Positions 7,256 to 15,783 of a stretch of 64,000 nt of DNA are shown here, piece after piece. The number at the start of each line of letters is the position of its first letter. Position 1 is the first letter of the stretch. Made by a program: the position numbers and the translations under genes. The notes beneath the pieces are model-generated. The model had not been told where the DNA came from. It did no database searches and was given only the letters and a program-made list of their open reading frames with translations. The stretch is from Bernardetia sp. MNP-M8. Its GTDB lineage: Bacteria; Bacteroidota; Bacteroidia; Cytophagales; Bernardetiaceae. The stretch lies in contig NZ_CP147012.1 in NCBI RefSeq assembly GCF_037126285.1, positions 1,612,001-1,676,000 of the forward strand. Direction: 5' to 3'.

Positions 7256-8293
7256 CTAAAAAACTCCTCCTGTATGAATCAAAACGATTGTACTGCCTTC
7301 CTCAAAAAAATTAGTTGCAGCTAAATTATAGATTGCAAAAAAGGCTTTCCCTGTATAAATAGGCTCAATCTGAAAATCATTTTTCTGATTAAAATCTGTA
7401 ATAAAATTCATCAATTGCTCTGATTTTTTTGCATATCCACCTTCATGAAAATTAGTTTCCAAAATGAGGTTTTCTAGTGTATTTTTTGTTTTAGTAGTGT
7501 CATCATTATAAAAATCATTTAATAGTTTTTCTATATCATCTTTTAAAAAATCACCTCCTTTTAGTGCAGAAACAGCTAAAACTTTAGTTTTTGTCTTATT
7601 TTCAATTTCTTGTATGCCATTCAAAACTCCTGCTGCTGTTCCTCCTGTTCCGATAGCTAAAGCAAAATAATCTATCTTGTTATTTAATAAACCTTTCTTC
7701 TGCCATTGTTGGTGTTTTAGCGAAGCGACACCAACAATATTATTTTTCAACAAATCAAAAGCAATTTTGGGAATATGACTTGTACCTTTTATAGCAAGAG
7801 CATTTGAACCTCCTTCTGGAACTAAAAAAAAATCTCCAAACTGTTCTTGTAATTTTTCTATAAAAATACTATTATTTTTTTCTCTATATTCACTTCTTGA
7901 AATATAATGAAGTTGCATATTTTGCTCTTTACAAAAAGTAAGAACAGGATTTAAGTTCTGATGCTCTTCTCCTCTAATTATTGCAATGCTTTCTAAACCT
8001 AATTTTTTAGCAGCAAAAGCAGTAGCTCGCAAATGATTTGAATAAGCTCCCCCAAAAGTGAGTAATTTGTTTTTGTTTTGTTTTTGGACTTCTGCTAAGT
8101 TATAATATAGTTTATATAACTTATTTCCTCCAATATGTTTGTGTTCTGCATCTAATCGTAGTACTTTTACATTTATATTTTTCTGCTCAAACAATTCATT
8201 TTTCCAATCTGAAATAAAAACTGGAGAAAGAAAATCAGCAAATAACGAAGGAAATGAATTAGAAGAGAAATTAGTATTCAAAATAAAATGCAA
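7256..8293 (-). CDS. ACC deaminase/D-cysteine desulfhydrase-like PLP enzyme with in-frame palindrome
   Basis: A 345-residue fold-type II PLP enzyme of the 1-aminocyclopropane-1-carboxylate deaminase/D-cysteine desulfhydrase family. GGNKLYKL carries the expected PLP lysine, TFGGAYSNH is the substrate-binding motif, AIGTGGTAAG the phosphate loop, and SALKGGDFL and IYTGKAFFAI follow. Between EGGSNALAIKG and DYFALAIGTGG there are about 37 residues where family members I recall have about 16-18. The extra part contains a 34-nt palindrome (7705-7738), read as residues 186-197, with the frame kept open on both sides. The extra residues probably form a surface loop. Substrate (ACC, D-cysteine or other) cannot be told from sequence alone. 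ATG start; terminator-like hairpin downstream. Confidence 0.85.
   Translation of the reverse strand: MHFILNTNFSSNSFPSLFADFLSPVFISDWKNELFEQKNINVKVLRLDAEHKHIGGNKLYKLYYNLAEVQKQNKNKLLTFGGAYSNHLRATAFAAKKLGLESIAIIRGEEHQNLNPVLTFCKEQNMQLHYISRSEYREKNNSIFIEKLQEQFGDFFLVPEGGSNALAIKGTSHIPKIAFDLLKNNIVGVASLKHQQWQKKGLLNNKIDYFALAIGTGGTAAGVLNGIQEIENKTKTKVLAVSALKGGDFLKDDIEKLLNDFYNDDTTKTKNTLENLILETNFHEGGYAKKSEQLMNFITDFNQKNDFQIEPIYTGKAFFAIYNLAATNFFEEGSTIVLIHTGGVF
7705..7738. repeat. Dispersed 34-nt palindrome, copy 1, inside a coding region
   Basis: ATTGTTGGTGT (7705-7715) pairs perfectly with ACACCAACAAT (7728-7738) around a 12-nt loop TTTAGCGAAGCG. The loop contains GCGAAGC, a sequence known to form an unusually stable DNA mini-hairpin. 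It is in frame in the PLP-enzyme gene. Three more copies are at 21941, 50960 and 59622. Confidence 0.85.
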
Positions 8294-8420
8294 TTAGAGA
8301 TGGGTTAAAAAATAAGGCTAAAATTCGGCTAAAGTCATCTTTTTTGTCTATTTTTAATTATAAAAATACATCATTCATCTTGCTTAAAAAAACACAAGGT
8401 ATCAAAATCAATTTAATTTT

Positions 8421-8837
8421 ATGATAAAAATAATTTATCAAGGCAATTTACGCACTCAAGCTACTCATATCAACTCTCAAAATCAGATTATTACCGATGC
8501 TCCAAAGGATAATCATGGAAAAGGAGAGGCTTTTTCTCCCACTGATTTGGTGTGTAGTTCGTTGGCTTCCTGTCAGATGACAATGATGGGCATTTTGGCA
8601 CAACGAGAAGGAATAAATTTGGAAGGATTAGAAGCCTATATAGAAAAGATAATGGTAGATAATCCTCGTAGAATTGGACGTATCAAGATTACTTATACCT
8701 GTCCAGAAACACTTTTGCTGACTGTTACAGAACATGAAAAATTACATCGTGCAGCCATGACTTGTCCTGTTGGACTTAGTTTGCATAGTGATATTATACA
8801 AGAAGTAGAATGGGAAACACTACACTTGAAAGCATAA
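8421..8837 (+). CDS. OsmC family peroxiredoxin-like protein
   Basis: A 138-residue OsmC/Ohr superfamily protein. The two conserved cysteine regions are present: CSSLASCQMTM (about residues 49-59) on the central helix and AAMTCPVGLSLH near residue 113. The EAFSPTDLV opening is characteristic of the YhfA-like OsmC branch. Members reduce organic or fatty-acid hydroperoxides using a reactive cysteine pair, though the YhfA-like branch is poorly characterised. Located in the cytoplasm (no signal). ATG start, divergent from the PLP-enzyme gene; the next gene starts 8 nt after its stop and is probably co-transcribed. Confidence 0.88.
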   Translation: MIKIIYQGNLRTQATHINSQNQIITDAPKDNHGKGEAFSPTDLVCSSLASCQMTMMGILAQREGINLEGLEAYIEKIMVDNPRRIGRIKITYTCPETLLLTVTEHEKLHRAAMTCPVGLSLHSDIIQEVEWETLHLKA

Positions 8838-8844
8838 ATTATAG

Positions 8845-11586
8845 ATGAATAAACTAATTCATTTTTTTACTTTATTGGTTTTCAATATTACCTTTATTTC
8901 ATTCGAAATGATGGCTCAATCTGATGTGCCTAATAACAAACAAAATAAAAAAGAATTAGATAGTCTTTGGTTAGTTTATAATTCTGCTGAAAAATTAGAA
9001 CTAGAAGATACTACTAAAATAAATACACTTTTAACAATTTCAGAGGTATATATAAAAAATAAAAATGACTCTAGTAAAAATTTGGCAGAATTAGCTATTC
9101 AGAAATCAAAAGAAAATCTGTATTTCAAAGGAAGAGCAAAAGCTCTACGCTTGGTTGGTTTTTATCATCAATATAAAAACAATTATGATTCTGCGATTCA
9201 TTTTTTTAAAATTTCTGCTGATGTTTATCAAGAGATAGGAGATTCTGTAGAATATTCTTTTGTACTTAATAATTTAGCAGGTATATATTACGTACAAGGA
9301 AATTATCAACGTGCTTTAGAAAATTTATTGACTGTAATAGGTATTCAGCAGCGTTATGATAAGAAACTTCAAGTAGCTCGTGCGCTAAATAATATGGCTT
9401 TGATTTATAAGAAAAATAATAAATACGAAAAAGCAATTCAGATGCACAAACAGGCTATCACAATGAAGCAAAAATTAAATGATAGTACAGGAATAGCAAC
9501 AGGTTATTTGAATATTGGAAGTGTGTATTTAGAATTAAAAGATTATAACGAAGCGAGTGTTTATTTTAAAAAAGGACTTCCTATAGCTATTCAACTAAAG
9601 GATAATATGCTTCTCTGTCAGTATTATATAAATTTAGGAATGAGTTTGGTAAAAACCGATTCTATAAAGACAAATCAAACTAAAGAGAAAATTTTATTTT
9701 ATTTTGATAAAGCAGAACAGATAGCTCACAAACTACAAGATAGACACCTTTGGTTTTACATTAATTTTGGAAAAGCAGAGTATTATTATGATAATAAAAA
9801 TTATAAAAGAAGTGAGTTTTTTGCAAAAAATGCTTTAGATTTAGCTCGTCAAATAGGTTTGAGGCATAACCTAGGCAATGTATATCGACTTTTAGCAAAT
9901 ATCTATCAACAAAAATCTGAATTTGAATTAGCTGCAAGTTATTTTGAAAAGTATGTCATATTAGATGACTCTTTAAAAAATGACCAAAATGTAAATGAAA
10001 CCAAACGACTACAAGCTATCTTTGAGAGTGAAAGACAAGAACAGATTATTTCAGTTTTGAGAGAACAAAAAAAATTACATGAGTCTGAAATCGAACGGAA
10101 AGAAAATTGGAATTACTCCCTAGCTACTGTTGTAATTCTTTTACTTGTCATTGCTATTTTAGTTTTTATTCAAAAAAGAGATAGAGATAATCAAAATAAA
10201 GAAATATTAGAAAAAAGCACAGAGATAAGTCAGCAAAAAGAAGAAATTACTCAACAAAACACTCAACTCAAAGAAACATTTTCACGCCTTTCTATTTTGT
10301 CTGAAATTGGACGAAAAATAACGGCAACTATGGATGAAAATGCCCTTATTTCCATTATAAAAGAAAGTATAGAACACATTATGCCTGTCGATGGTTTCGG
10401 AATTGGTATTTATAATCCTCGTTCGCAAGCCATCGAATACAATAATTTTATAGAAAAAAATGAGATTTTGCCATTTCATATAGAGTCTGCCACAGAAGAT
10501 ACAAAAAGCATTTCGGTACAGTCTTTTTTAGAAGACAAAGAATATTTTATCATTGATGTAAAGAAAGAATATTTCCAAAAAAACAAAAAATATATTAGTC
10601 CACTTATTGGAGAAATACCTCAAACGGCATTTTTTATTCCTCTTCGTATTCGTGAACGTCCGATTGGTGTCATGACCATTCAGAGCTTTGATAAAAATCC
10701 TTATACAGAAGATAATTTAGCTCTTTTGCGTAATCTTGCTACTTATGTATCAATTGCTGTTGCCAATGCAAATGCGTATAAACTTATCAGAGATAAAAAT
10801 CAAAATATTTTAGATAGTATGCGTTATGCCAAAACCATACAAGGCGTTCTTACTCCAACTGAAAAAGCTATTTTGAATCAATTCTCAGATTATTGTTTGA
10901 TTTATAGTCCAAAAGATATTGTTAGTGGTGATTTTTATTGGCTTACAAAAGTAAATGGTTATACATTTATTGCTGTTGTAGACTGTACTGGACACGGAAT
11001 ACCTGGGGCATTTATGTCTATGATTGGCAATATGCTTTTAGACGAGCTTATCAATCAAGAAAAACACATGCAGCCTTCCAAAATTTTGAAATTGATGCAT
11101 GAGAGAATACGAAAACTATTAAAACAAGATGCAAAATCAAAGAACAGCTCAAAAATAAATAAGGATGGCATGGATATGATTTTGTGTAGAATAGAAAGGC
11201 GTACTTCGGCTCTTTACGAAGTAGCTTATGCTGGAGCAAAACGTCCTCTTTGGTATTCAGAACCTTCACATACAAAAATTCAAGAAATAGGAGCAACACG
11301 AAGTTCGATAGGAGGAAAACAACGAGAAGAAAAACGACTTTTTGAAGAAAATATTATTCAACTTCCTATAGGCTCTTCCTTATACCTTACTACTGATGGA
11401 TTTGCAGACCAAAATTCGCCACAAGCTGAACGTATTGGAAGTTATAATTTAAAATTATTTCTAAATACTATTTTAGATAAAAATATGGCAACACAACAAG
11501 ATTTATTAATTGATTTTCTAGAAGCACATAAGAAAGATGCTGACCAGCGTGATGATATTACGTTTTGGGGAGTTAAATTAGACTAG
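8845..11586 (+). CDS. TPR sensor with GAF and SpoIIE/PP2C phosphatase domains
   Basis: A 913-residue signalling protein. Signal peptide (about 1-25), periplasmic tetratricopeptide repeats (about 60-390; helix pairs such as NNLAGIYYVQGNYQRALE and YLNIGSVYLELKDYNEA), a membrane span near 422-440, a short coiled coil, a GAF domain (about 480-645) and a C-terminal SpoIIE-type PP2C domain (about 685-912). Phosphatase motifs are intact: SGDFYWL, VDCTGHGIPGAFMS, LTTDGFADQ and RDDITFWGVK, carrying the metal-binding aspartates. It should dephosphorylate a serine/threonine phosphoprotein, typically an anti-sigma-factor antagonist, in response to a periplasmic or GAF-bound signal; no such partner lies nearby. 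An insertion sequence sits immediately after its stop codon but leaves it intact. Confidence 0.88.
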   Translation: MNKLIHFFTLLVFNITFISFEMMAQSDVPNNKQNKKELDSLWLVYNSAEKLELEDTTKINTLLTISEVYIKNKNDSSKNLAELAIQKSKENLYFKGRAKALRLVGFYHQYKNNYDSAIHFFKISADVYQEIGDSVEYSFVLNNLAGIYYVQGNYQRALENLLTVIGIQQRYDKKLQVARALNNMALIYKKNNKYEKAIQMHKQAITMKQKLNDSTGIATGYLNIGSVYLELKDYNEASVYFKKGLPIAIQLKDNMLLCQYYINLGMSLVKTDSIKTNQTKEKILFYFDKAEQIAHKLQDRHLWFYINFGKAEYYYDNKNYKRSEFFAKNALDLARQIGLRHNLGNVYRLLANIYQQKSEFELAASYFEKYVILDDSLKNDQNVNETKRLQAIFESERQEQIISVLREQKKLHESEIERKENWNYSLATVVILLLVIAILVFIQKRDRDNQNKEILEKSTEISQQKEEITQQNTQLKETFSRLSILSEIGRKITATMDENALISIIKESIEHIMPVDGFGIGIYNPRSQAIEYNNFIEKNEILPFHIESATEDTKSISVQSFLEDKEYFIIDVKKEYFQKNKKYISPLIGEIPQTAFFIPLRIRERPIGVMTIQSFDKNPYTEDNLALLRNLATYVSIAVANANAYKLIRDKNQNILDSMRYAKTIQGVLTPTEKAILNQFSDYCLIYSPKDIVSGDFYWLTKVNGYTFIAVVDCTGHGIPGAFMSMIGNMLLDELINQEKHMQPSKILKLMHERIRKLLKQDAKSKNSSKINKDGMDMILCRIERRTSALYEVAYAGAKRPLWYSEPSHTKIQEIGATRSSIGGKQREEKRLFEENIIQLPIGSSLYLTTDGFADQNSPQAERIGSYNLKLFLNTILDKNMATQQDLLIDFLEAHKKDADQRDDITFWGVKLD

Positions 11587-11595
11587 TGTTTGAAT
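11587..11595. repeat. Target site duplication, left copy
   Basis: TGTTTGAAT begins on the base after the stop codon of the phosphatase gene and is repeated exactly at 13090-13098 on the other side of the insertion sequence. Confidence 0.85.
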
Positions 11596-11607
11596 TAGGC
11601 TGTTCAA

Positions 11608-11643
11608 TCAAGGTCAAAAAGTTCCCTAATTTTTTGACCTTGA
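11608..11643. terminator. Bidirectional terminator at left end of the insertion sequence
   Basis: TCAAGGTCAAAAA (11608-11620) pairs perfectly with TTTTTGACCTTGA (11631-11643), 13 bp with a 10-nt loop and A/T runs on both sides. It follows both the transposase stop (leftward) and the phosphatase stop (rightward). Confidence 0.75.
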
Positions 11644-11644
11644 T

Positions 11645-13018
11645 TTAAGCAACATTTTTCATTATTTTTTTCAACTTTAACTCTTTGCATTTTATGTTTT
11701 CTAACGCATTTTGAGTTTCTTCTATTGAAAAAGCTCTTCCAAAAGTAGCTATTGTAAAAATAAATTCAGTTAAACCACTTCTGCTGTTGGGATTTATTTT
11801 AGTTTTAAATTTTCCAAAATAACTCTCAATAATATCAGAACTACAAAGAATAAATTCCTCCTTCAAACTCTTACTTTTGTTTTCTAAATTATTCAAATAT
11901 AATTTAGCGTTCTCCATAAAAACTTTTGCTTTTGGGTTTAATTTGTCTCCTGCTTGAGACTCAATAAGTAGCAATTTATTAAGAATATTTTTCTTTTGTA
12001 AAACTCCAAATCCTGTAGTTTTAAGCTCTTGACAAACCATTTTAAATACTTTTTCTACCTGTATTAGTCCTTTTATAAACTCCTCTTTTTCTTTCAAAAA
12101 AAGAACTTGTTCTTGAACACATGAGGGTAAATTGTCCCAATTTTGTACTATTTTTTTTGCCCAATTAACACAAGGAAAGATATTTGCAAAACGCATTTTT
12201 ACCCTCATAGAAGGAGGCATATACTGACTATTATCTTTACTTAAATTCCATTTTTGTCGTAATTGACCGACAAGGTTACTAAATAATTTGAAATCAGCAT
12301 CTTGATGATAAAGTCGCTTTAAATGATTAGCTAAAATATGAGTACAATCCTCTATATGGGTATAATTCAATGATTTATAAGCCTTTTTTAAGTTAGTACC
12401 TTCATCACTAACAATATATTTTATTTTTGTTTCAGAGGCTATTTTACTTAATTCTTTCGCTATTTGTTCGCCTCTCCATTCGTTACCAATTTCTACTGCC
12501 AAAACTTCCATATCACTATGAGATAAACTTCGGTTTTTAGGAATAGCATCTACTGAAACACCTAGTAGCAAAAGTATTTTTTCACTACCAAAACTAATAC
12601 TTTCATCCACATAGACCACATACTCGCTACTTTGGTTTTCTGTGTGTTCAAGACGATAAGCTCCACATTTGCATAACCAATTACGGATACTGCTATGACT
12701 TGGTAATTTGCCTTGTAAACCAAAACAAAGATGTAAGCAAACTAACGTATGACGACAACTGCGTAAACTCATACCACCATATTTATATAGTTCTAGTACA
12801 AAATTGACTACCTGTAAGCTATACTGGTGTCTTTTTGCTTTTTTAGTAGACAAGTTTAATTTGCCTTGTAATTTTTCTGCTTGATATTTTTTTTTCCAAG
12901 AATCTCGGCTATCTAAGAGTTCTTTAATACGACTTTTTAAATAGTCGTTTTCTTTTCTGCGTGCCATAGCTTTGGATTTCCAGTTTTTTATCCTATATTC
13001 ATACTGTCGTTTAGACAT
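11645..13018 (-). CDS. IS transposase, DDE type
   Basis: A 457-residue transposase. The N-terminus is basic and coiled (KSRIKELLDSRDSWKKKYQ), followed by a helix-turn-helix-like region. Candidate catalytic residues are Asp in YVDESISFG (about residue 138), Asp in VSDEGTNLKKAYKS (about 205) and Glu in SDIIESYFGKFK near residue 405, fitting a DDE/RNase H fold with a long helical insertion. The DIIES-FGKFK ending resembles transposases annotated only as 'transposase' in many Bacteroidota. ATG start at 13018, two nucleotides beyond a strong hairpin that may hide the ribosome site when transcripts enter from outside. Confidence 0.85.
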   Translation of the reverse strand: MSKRQYEYRIKNWKSKAMARRKENDYLKSRIKELLDSRDSWKKKYQAEKLQGKLNLSTKKAKRHQYSLQVVNFVLELYKYGGMSLRSCRHTLVCLHLCFGLQGKLPSHSSIRNWLCKCGAYRLEHTENQSSEYVVYVDESISFGSEKILLLLGVSVDAIPKNRSLSHSDMEVLAVEIGNEWRGEQIAKELSKIASETKIKYIVSDEGTNLKKAYKSLNYTHIEDCTHILANHLKRLYHQDADFKLFSNLVGQLRQKWNLSKDNSQYMPPSMRVKMRFANIFPCVNWAKKIVQNWDNLPSCVQEQVLFLKEKEEFIKGLIQVEKVFKMVCQELKTTGFGVLQKKNILNKLLLIESQAGDKLNPKAKVFMENAKLYLNNLENKSKSLKEEFILCSSDIIESYFGKFKTKINPNSRSGLTEFIFTIATFGRAFSIEETQNALENIKCKELKLKKIMKNVA

Positions 13019-13020
13019 AT

Positions 13021-13063
13021 TCCTCGGTATTTTTTGTTGTGTAGTAACTCAAAAATACGAGGA
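13021..13063. promoter_or_regulatory. Hairpin in front of the transposase start
   Basis: TCCTCGGTATTTTT (13021-13034) pairs with AAAAATACGAGGA (13051-13063) with one bulged G. On the + strand eight T follow (terminator-like); on the - strand the far arm abuts the ATG. This resembles devices other insertion sequences use to block transposase made from read-through transcripts. Confidence 0.55.
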
Positions 13064-13089
13064 ATTTTTTTTATAGTTTGTACAGCCTA

Positions 13090-13098
13090 TGTTTGAAT
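13090..13098. repeat. Target site duplication, right copy
   Basis: TGTTTGAAT, identical to 11587-11595. Confidence 0.85.
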
Positions 13099-13105
13099 AT
13101 TAATG

Positions 13106-13717
13106 TTATATCTCCATTGTAAGAAGAAAGCCTACAAACAAAAACAGCATAATAGCCGTAATTAGCCAATAATACCTTCTGCTTTTGATAACAATTCCTC
13201 CGAAAGCAAGCAGGGCAGCACCTCCTTTAATATAGTTTTTGAGATGAAAAAATTCATATTCTTGAAAAATTACAGAATTAATAATCATTGCTGTAAATAG
13301 TAACCCATATAAAAAACAGATAATAGGAGCTTGTTTTTGAAAATAACGTTCTAAGTCAAATATATCTTTTTCATATCTGGTTTCATTGATTTTTGGAAAT
13401 AAAAACACACAAACCAAATATAGAATCAGAGGCAAAACAAGAGAATAATAATAATAGAAAATATTAATGCCAATAAATTCATTGTTTGTCCAAGTTCCCC
13501 ACCAAATCAAGATAGAAACCAAGAAAGTAAGAAAAGACCAAATGACAGGAATAAAATCAAAACGAATTTGGGAGCGATAACGCATAAAATTTCCCCAACC
13601 CATAAAAAATTCGGCTACAATAAAACCAAAAATAATAGCATTAAAGACAGCCAAATATTCAATTCTAGAAAAGCCATTTATTTCAGAAGAAAGCGTATTT
13701 TGTAGAAAAAAAAACAT
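13106..13717 (-). CDS. Multi-span membrane protein, hypothetical
   Basis: A 203-residue protein with about six membrane helices (near residues 22-42, 57-75, 84-108, 132-150, 163-178 and 184-202) linked by short charged loops. No family is recognised; there are no obvious catalytic motifs. The YLAVFNAIIFGFIVAEFFMGWG start resembles small uncharacterised integral membrane proteins of Cytophagales. It is downstream of lpxA with a 27-nt gap and likely shares its transcript, although this alone does not link it to lipid A. The insertion sequence lies just past its stop. ATG start. Confidence 0.75.
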   Translation of the reverse strand: MFFFLQNTLSSEINGFSRIEYLAVFNAIIFGFIVAEFFMGWGNFMRYRSQIRFDFIPVIWSFLTFLVSILIWWGTWTNNEFIGINIFYYYYSLVLPLILYLVCVFLFPKINETRYEKDIFDLERYFQKQAPIICFLYGLLFTAMIINSVIFQEYEFFHLKNYIKGGAALLAFGGIVIKSRRYYWLITAIMLFLFVGFLLTMEI

Positions 13718-13744
13718 TAAATTAGAAATTTGAGTGGTAACTAA

Positions 13745-14542
13745 TTATATTCCGATACTATCATCTTCATTTCCACTTCTAATAATTCCTTTTTTTGCAT
13801 TTCGTATAAATTCTACAATTTGATTTTTCTCTGTTGTTTGTGGTTCTATTTCTCCTATTTGTTTGAGAGCTTCTTGTGTATTTAATCCTGCTGAATAAAT
13901 AAGACGGTATATTTCTCTAAGTTCGGCAGTTTTTCCAGCATTAAAACCACGTCGTCGTAAGCCTACAATATTGATTCCTGCATAAGAAAGAGGTTCACGC
14001 CCTGCACGAATATAAGGAGGAACATCTTTTCTGACCAACGAACCACCTGCAATCATGGCATGTGCGCCAATTTTGACAAACTGTAAAACAGCACTTGTAC
14101 CTCCAATAATTGCATATTCTTCTACTTCTACATGTCCTGCCAGTTGCACTCCATTTACCAAAACACAATAATCTCCAACAATACAATCGTGAGCAATATG
14201 TACATAAGCCATTACCAATACATTATTACCAACTGTTGTTTGCATCTTATCATCTGTTCCTTTATTGATAGTTGCAAACTCTCTAATTGTAGTATTATCT
14301 CCAATTATAGTTAATGTTTTTTCACCTTTATATTTTAGGTCTTGTGGATCTCCTGAAATAACAGCCCCTGGATAAATTTTACAGTTTTTACCTATCCTTG
14401 CACCATCCATTATTACTACATTTGCAGCTATCCATGTCCCTTCTCCTATTTCTACATCGCCATAAATAGTTGCAAAAGGTTCAATAATTACATTTTCTGC
14501 AATTTTAGCATCTGGGTGTATATTGGTGTTTGGATATTTCAT
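13745..14542 (-). CDS. lpxA: Acyl-ACP--UDP-N-acetylglucosamine O-acyltransferase
   Basis: A 265-residue left-handed beta-helix acyltransferase, the usual length of LpxA, which catalyses the first step of lipid A synthesis in the cytoplasm. Hexapeptide repeats run from residue 5 to about 190 (IHPDAKIAENVIIEPFATI and similar). The family motifs are visible: GDPQDLKYKGE, REFATINKGT, the catalytic-histidine segment AYVHIAHDCIVGD, GHVEVEEYAIIGG and the LRRRGF linker before the helical C-terminus. ATG start. The other lipid A genes are not in this window. A -7-like TAACTTTG lies upstream on the same strand at 14657-14664. Confidence 0.97.
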   Translation of the reverse strand: MKYPNTNIHPDAKIAENVIIEPFATIYGDVEIGEGTWIAANVVIMDGARIGKNCKIYPGAVISGDPQDLKYKGEKTLTIIGDNTTIREFATINKGTDDKMQTTVGNNVLVMAYVHIAHDCIVGDYCVLVNGVQLAGHVEVEEYAIIGGTSAVLQFVKIGAHAMIAGGSLVRKDVPPYIRAGREPLSYAGINIVGLRRRGFNAGKTAELREIYRLIYSAGLNTQEALKQIGEIEPQTTEKNQIVEFIRNAKKGIIRSGNEDDSIGI

Positions 14543-14868
14543 GTGTTAGGCTGTTGTTGAGTGAGTGCAGTAAGTAATTGAGATGTAGTGTAGCTTTTAT
14601 TTTAGAGTTTAGGTTTTTTTTCTAAAAACTGCTCAAATTTTATTGCAGAATTAGAGCAAAGTTAAGTCATTATAAACAATTTAACTAAAAAAATAAAAGG
14701 CAGACAAAACAATAAACACAAATTTACAAATTTGTTTAGTTACTTAGAACAATTACGAATTAAAAAATAAAAATTATAGATGTGTTATATTCCTAACAAG
14801 TTATTGGCACTTTGTTTTTTATCGCTTTTTCTTGAAATTTTAAAAAAATTGGATGCAAAAAAAACGAA
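14543..14868. other. Non-coding gap upstream of lpxA
   Basis: The 326 nt hold a -7-like box for lpxA on the minus strand (reverse complement of CAAAGTTA, 14657-14664) without a clear -33 match, and a small palindrome AAATTTACAAATTT. I see no coding frame and no RNA gene. Confidence 0.4.
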
Positions 14869-15675
14869 TCAGAGCAGAAGCAATAATTTTTCACTCAAAA
14901 AATCATAGATTCCCAAGAAGCGCACAATAGCAATGAGGATAATTCCTATCAAAATTGCTCGTATCCAATAATTAGCCTTTGGATGTCCGATTGCAAACTT
15001 AGCTGCCCACATAGCACCAATCATTTGAGCAACGGAAAGGGTAATACCAGCAATCCATTCTATTTGACCACTCCAAATAAAGATAGCAAAAGCAGGAATA
15101 TTGAGAAGAAGAGTAAGCAAAAGTTTAATAGCATTTGCATTAGTAAGCTCATAACTTGTTGCTGACATCAAAACGACGAGCATAATCACACCTACGCCAG
15201 CTTGAATAAAACCTCCATAGAAACCAACAGCTAAAAAAATGAGTATTAGCCAAGGTAAAGCTAATTCTTTACGATTTTTGTCTTCTTCTATCCATTTTTT
15301 TGGATTGTTTAAAACTAAGAAAAGCATAAAAACCATTACACCACCAATCACACGGCTCAACCAAATTTCATTTGACTTTCCTACTTCAACGGCTGCATAA
15401 GCTCCCAAAACAGAACCTAAAATAGTAGGAATTGCAATTTTCCAAACGCCTTTAAAATTTGTCTTTCCACTTTTTAGAAAAGTACGAAGACCTACCAAAA
15501 CTTGGAAAGTTACACCTACTCGGTTTGTTCCATTTGCCATTCCGACAGGTAAGCCAGCAGCCACAGAAAGTGCTGTAATTGTCAGAATTGAGCCATTTCC
15601 TGCCAAAGTATTAATTATTCCTGCTAAAAACCCAGCAGCTAATAATACCAAATAAACATCAATTGTATATTCCAT
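14869..15675 (-). CDS. TauE/SafE (TSUP) family membrane permease
   Basis: A 268-residue inner-membrane protein of the sulfite exporter TauE/SafE family. About eight hydrophobic spans are seen, with the repeated signature GFLAGIINTLAGNGSILT near the N-terminus and GFYGGFIQAGVGVIMLV in the second half, the two inverted repeats of the fold. GMANGTNRVGV is also typical. Members export or import small sulfur-containing or carboxylate anions; the substrate is not predictable here. ATG start. The gene is transcribed leftward between lpxA and the exonuclease gene with gaps of over 100 nt on either side, so it is probably a single unit. Confidence 0.88.
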   Translation of the reverse strand: MEYTIDVYLVLLAAGFLAGIINTLAGNGSILTITALSVAAGLPVGMANGTNRVGVTFQVLVGLRTFLKSGKTNFKGVWKIAIPTILGSVLGAYAAVEVGKSNEIWLSRVIGGVMVFMLFLVLNNPKKWIEEDKNRKELALPWLILIFLAVGFYGGFIQAGVGVIMLVVLMSATSYELTNANAIKLLLTLLLNIPAFAIFIWSGQIEWIAGITLSVAQMIGAMWAAKFAIGHPKANYWIRAILIGIILIAIVRFLGIYDFLSEKLLLLL

Positions 15676-15783
15676 GTTCTTCGAAAATTACGAACTGCAA
15701 ATCAAAGACAAAGCAGTTTTTGAATATAGAATTTAGCTGTGTGAGCTATCAACAAAATATCTTCTTGTACTAATAGTTAATCA

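Larger units (their letters stand above)
11596..13089 (-). mobile_element. Complete 1,494-bp insertion sequence
   Basis: The ends read TAGGCTGTTCAATC on the left and, in reverse complement, TAGGCTGTACAAAC on the right: a terminal inverted repeat of about 11-14 bp. Exact 9-bp target duplications flank it. One leftward transposase gene fills it. A strong hairpin lies just inside each end (11608-11643 and 13021-13063). Exact duplications and an intact transposase indicate a fairly recent insertion that could still be mobile. I cannot assign the IS family with certainty. Confidence 0.9.

Noticed and set aside
13995-14314. Reading frames inside lpxA on both strands
   Set aside because: They overlap a clear hexapeptide-repeat enzyme and have Cys/Tyr-rich, non-protein-like composition.
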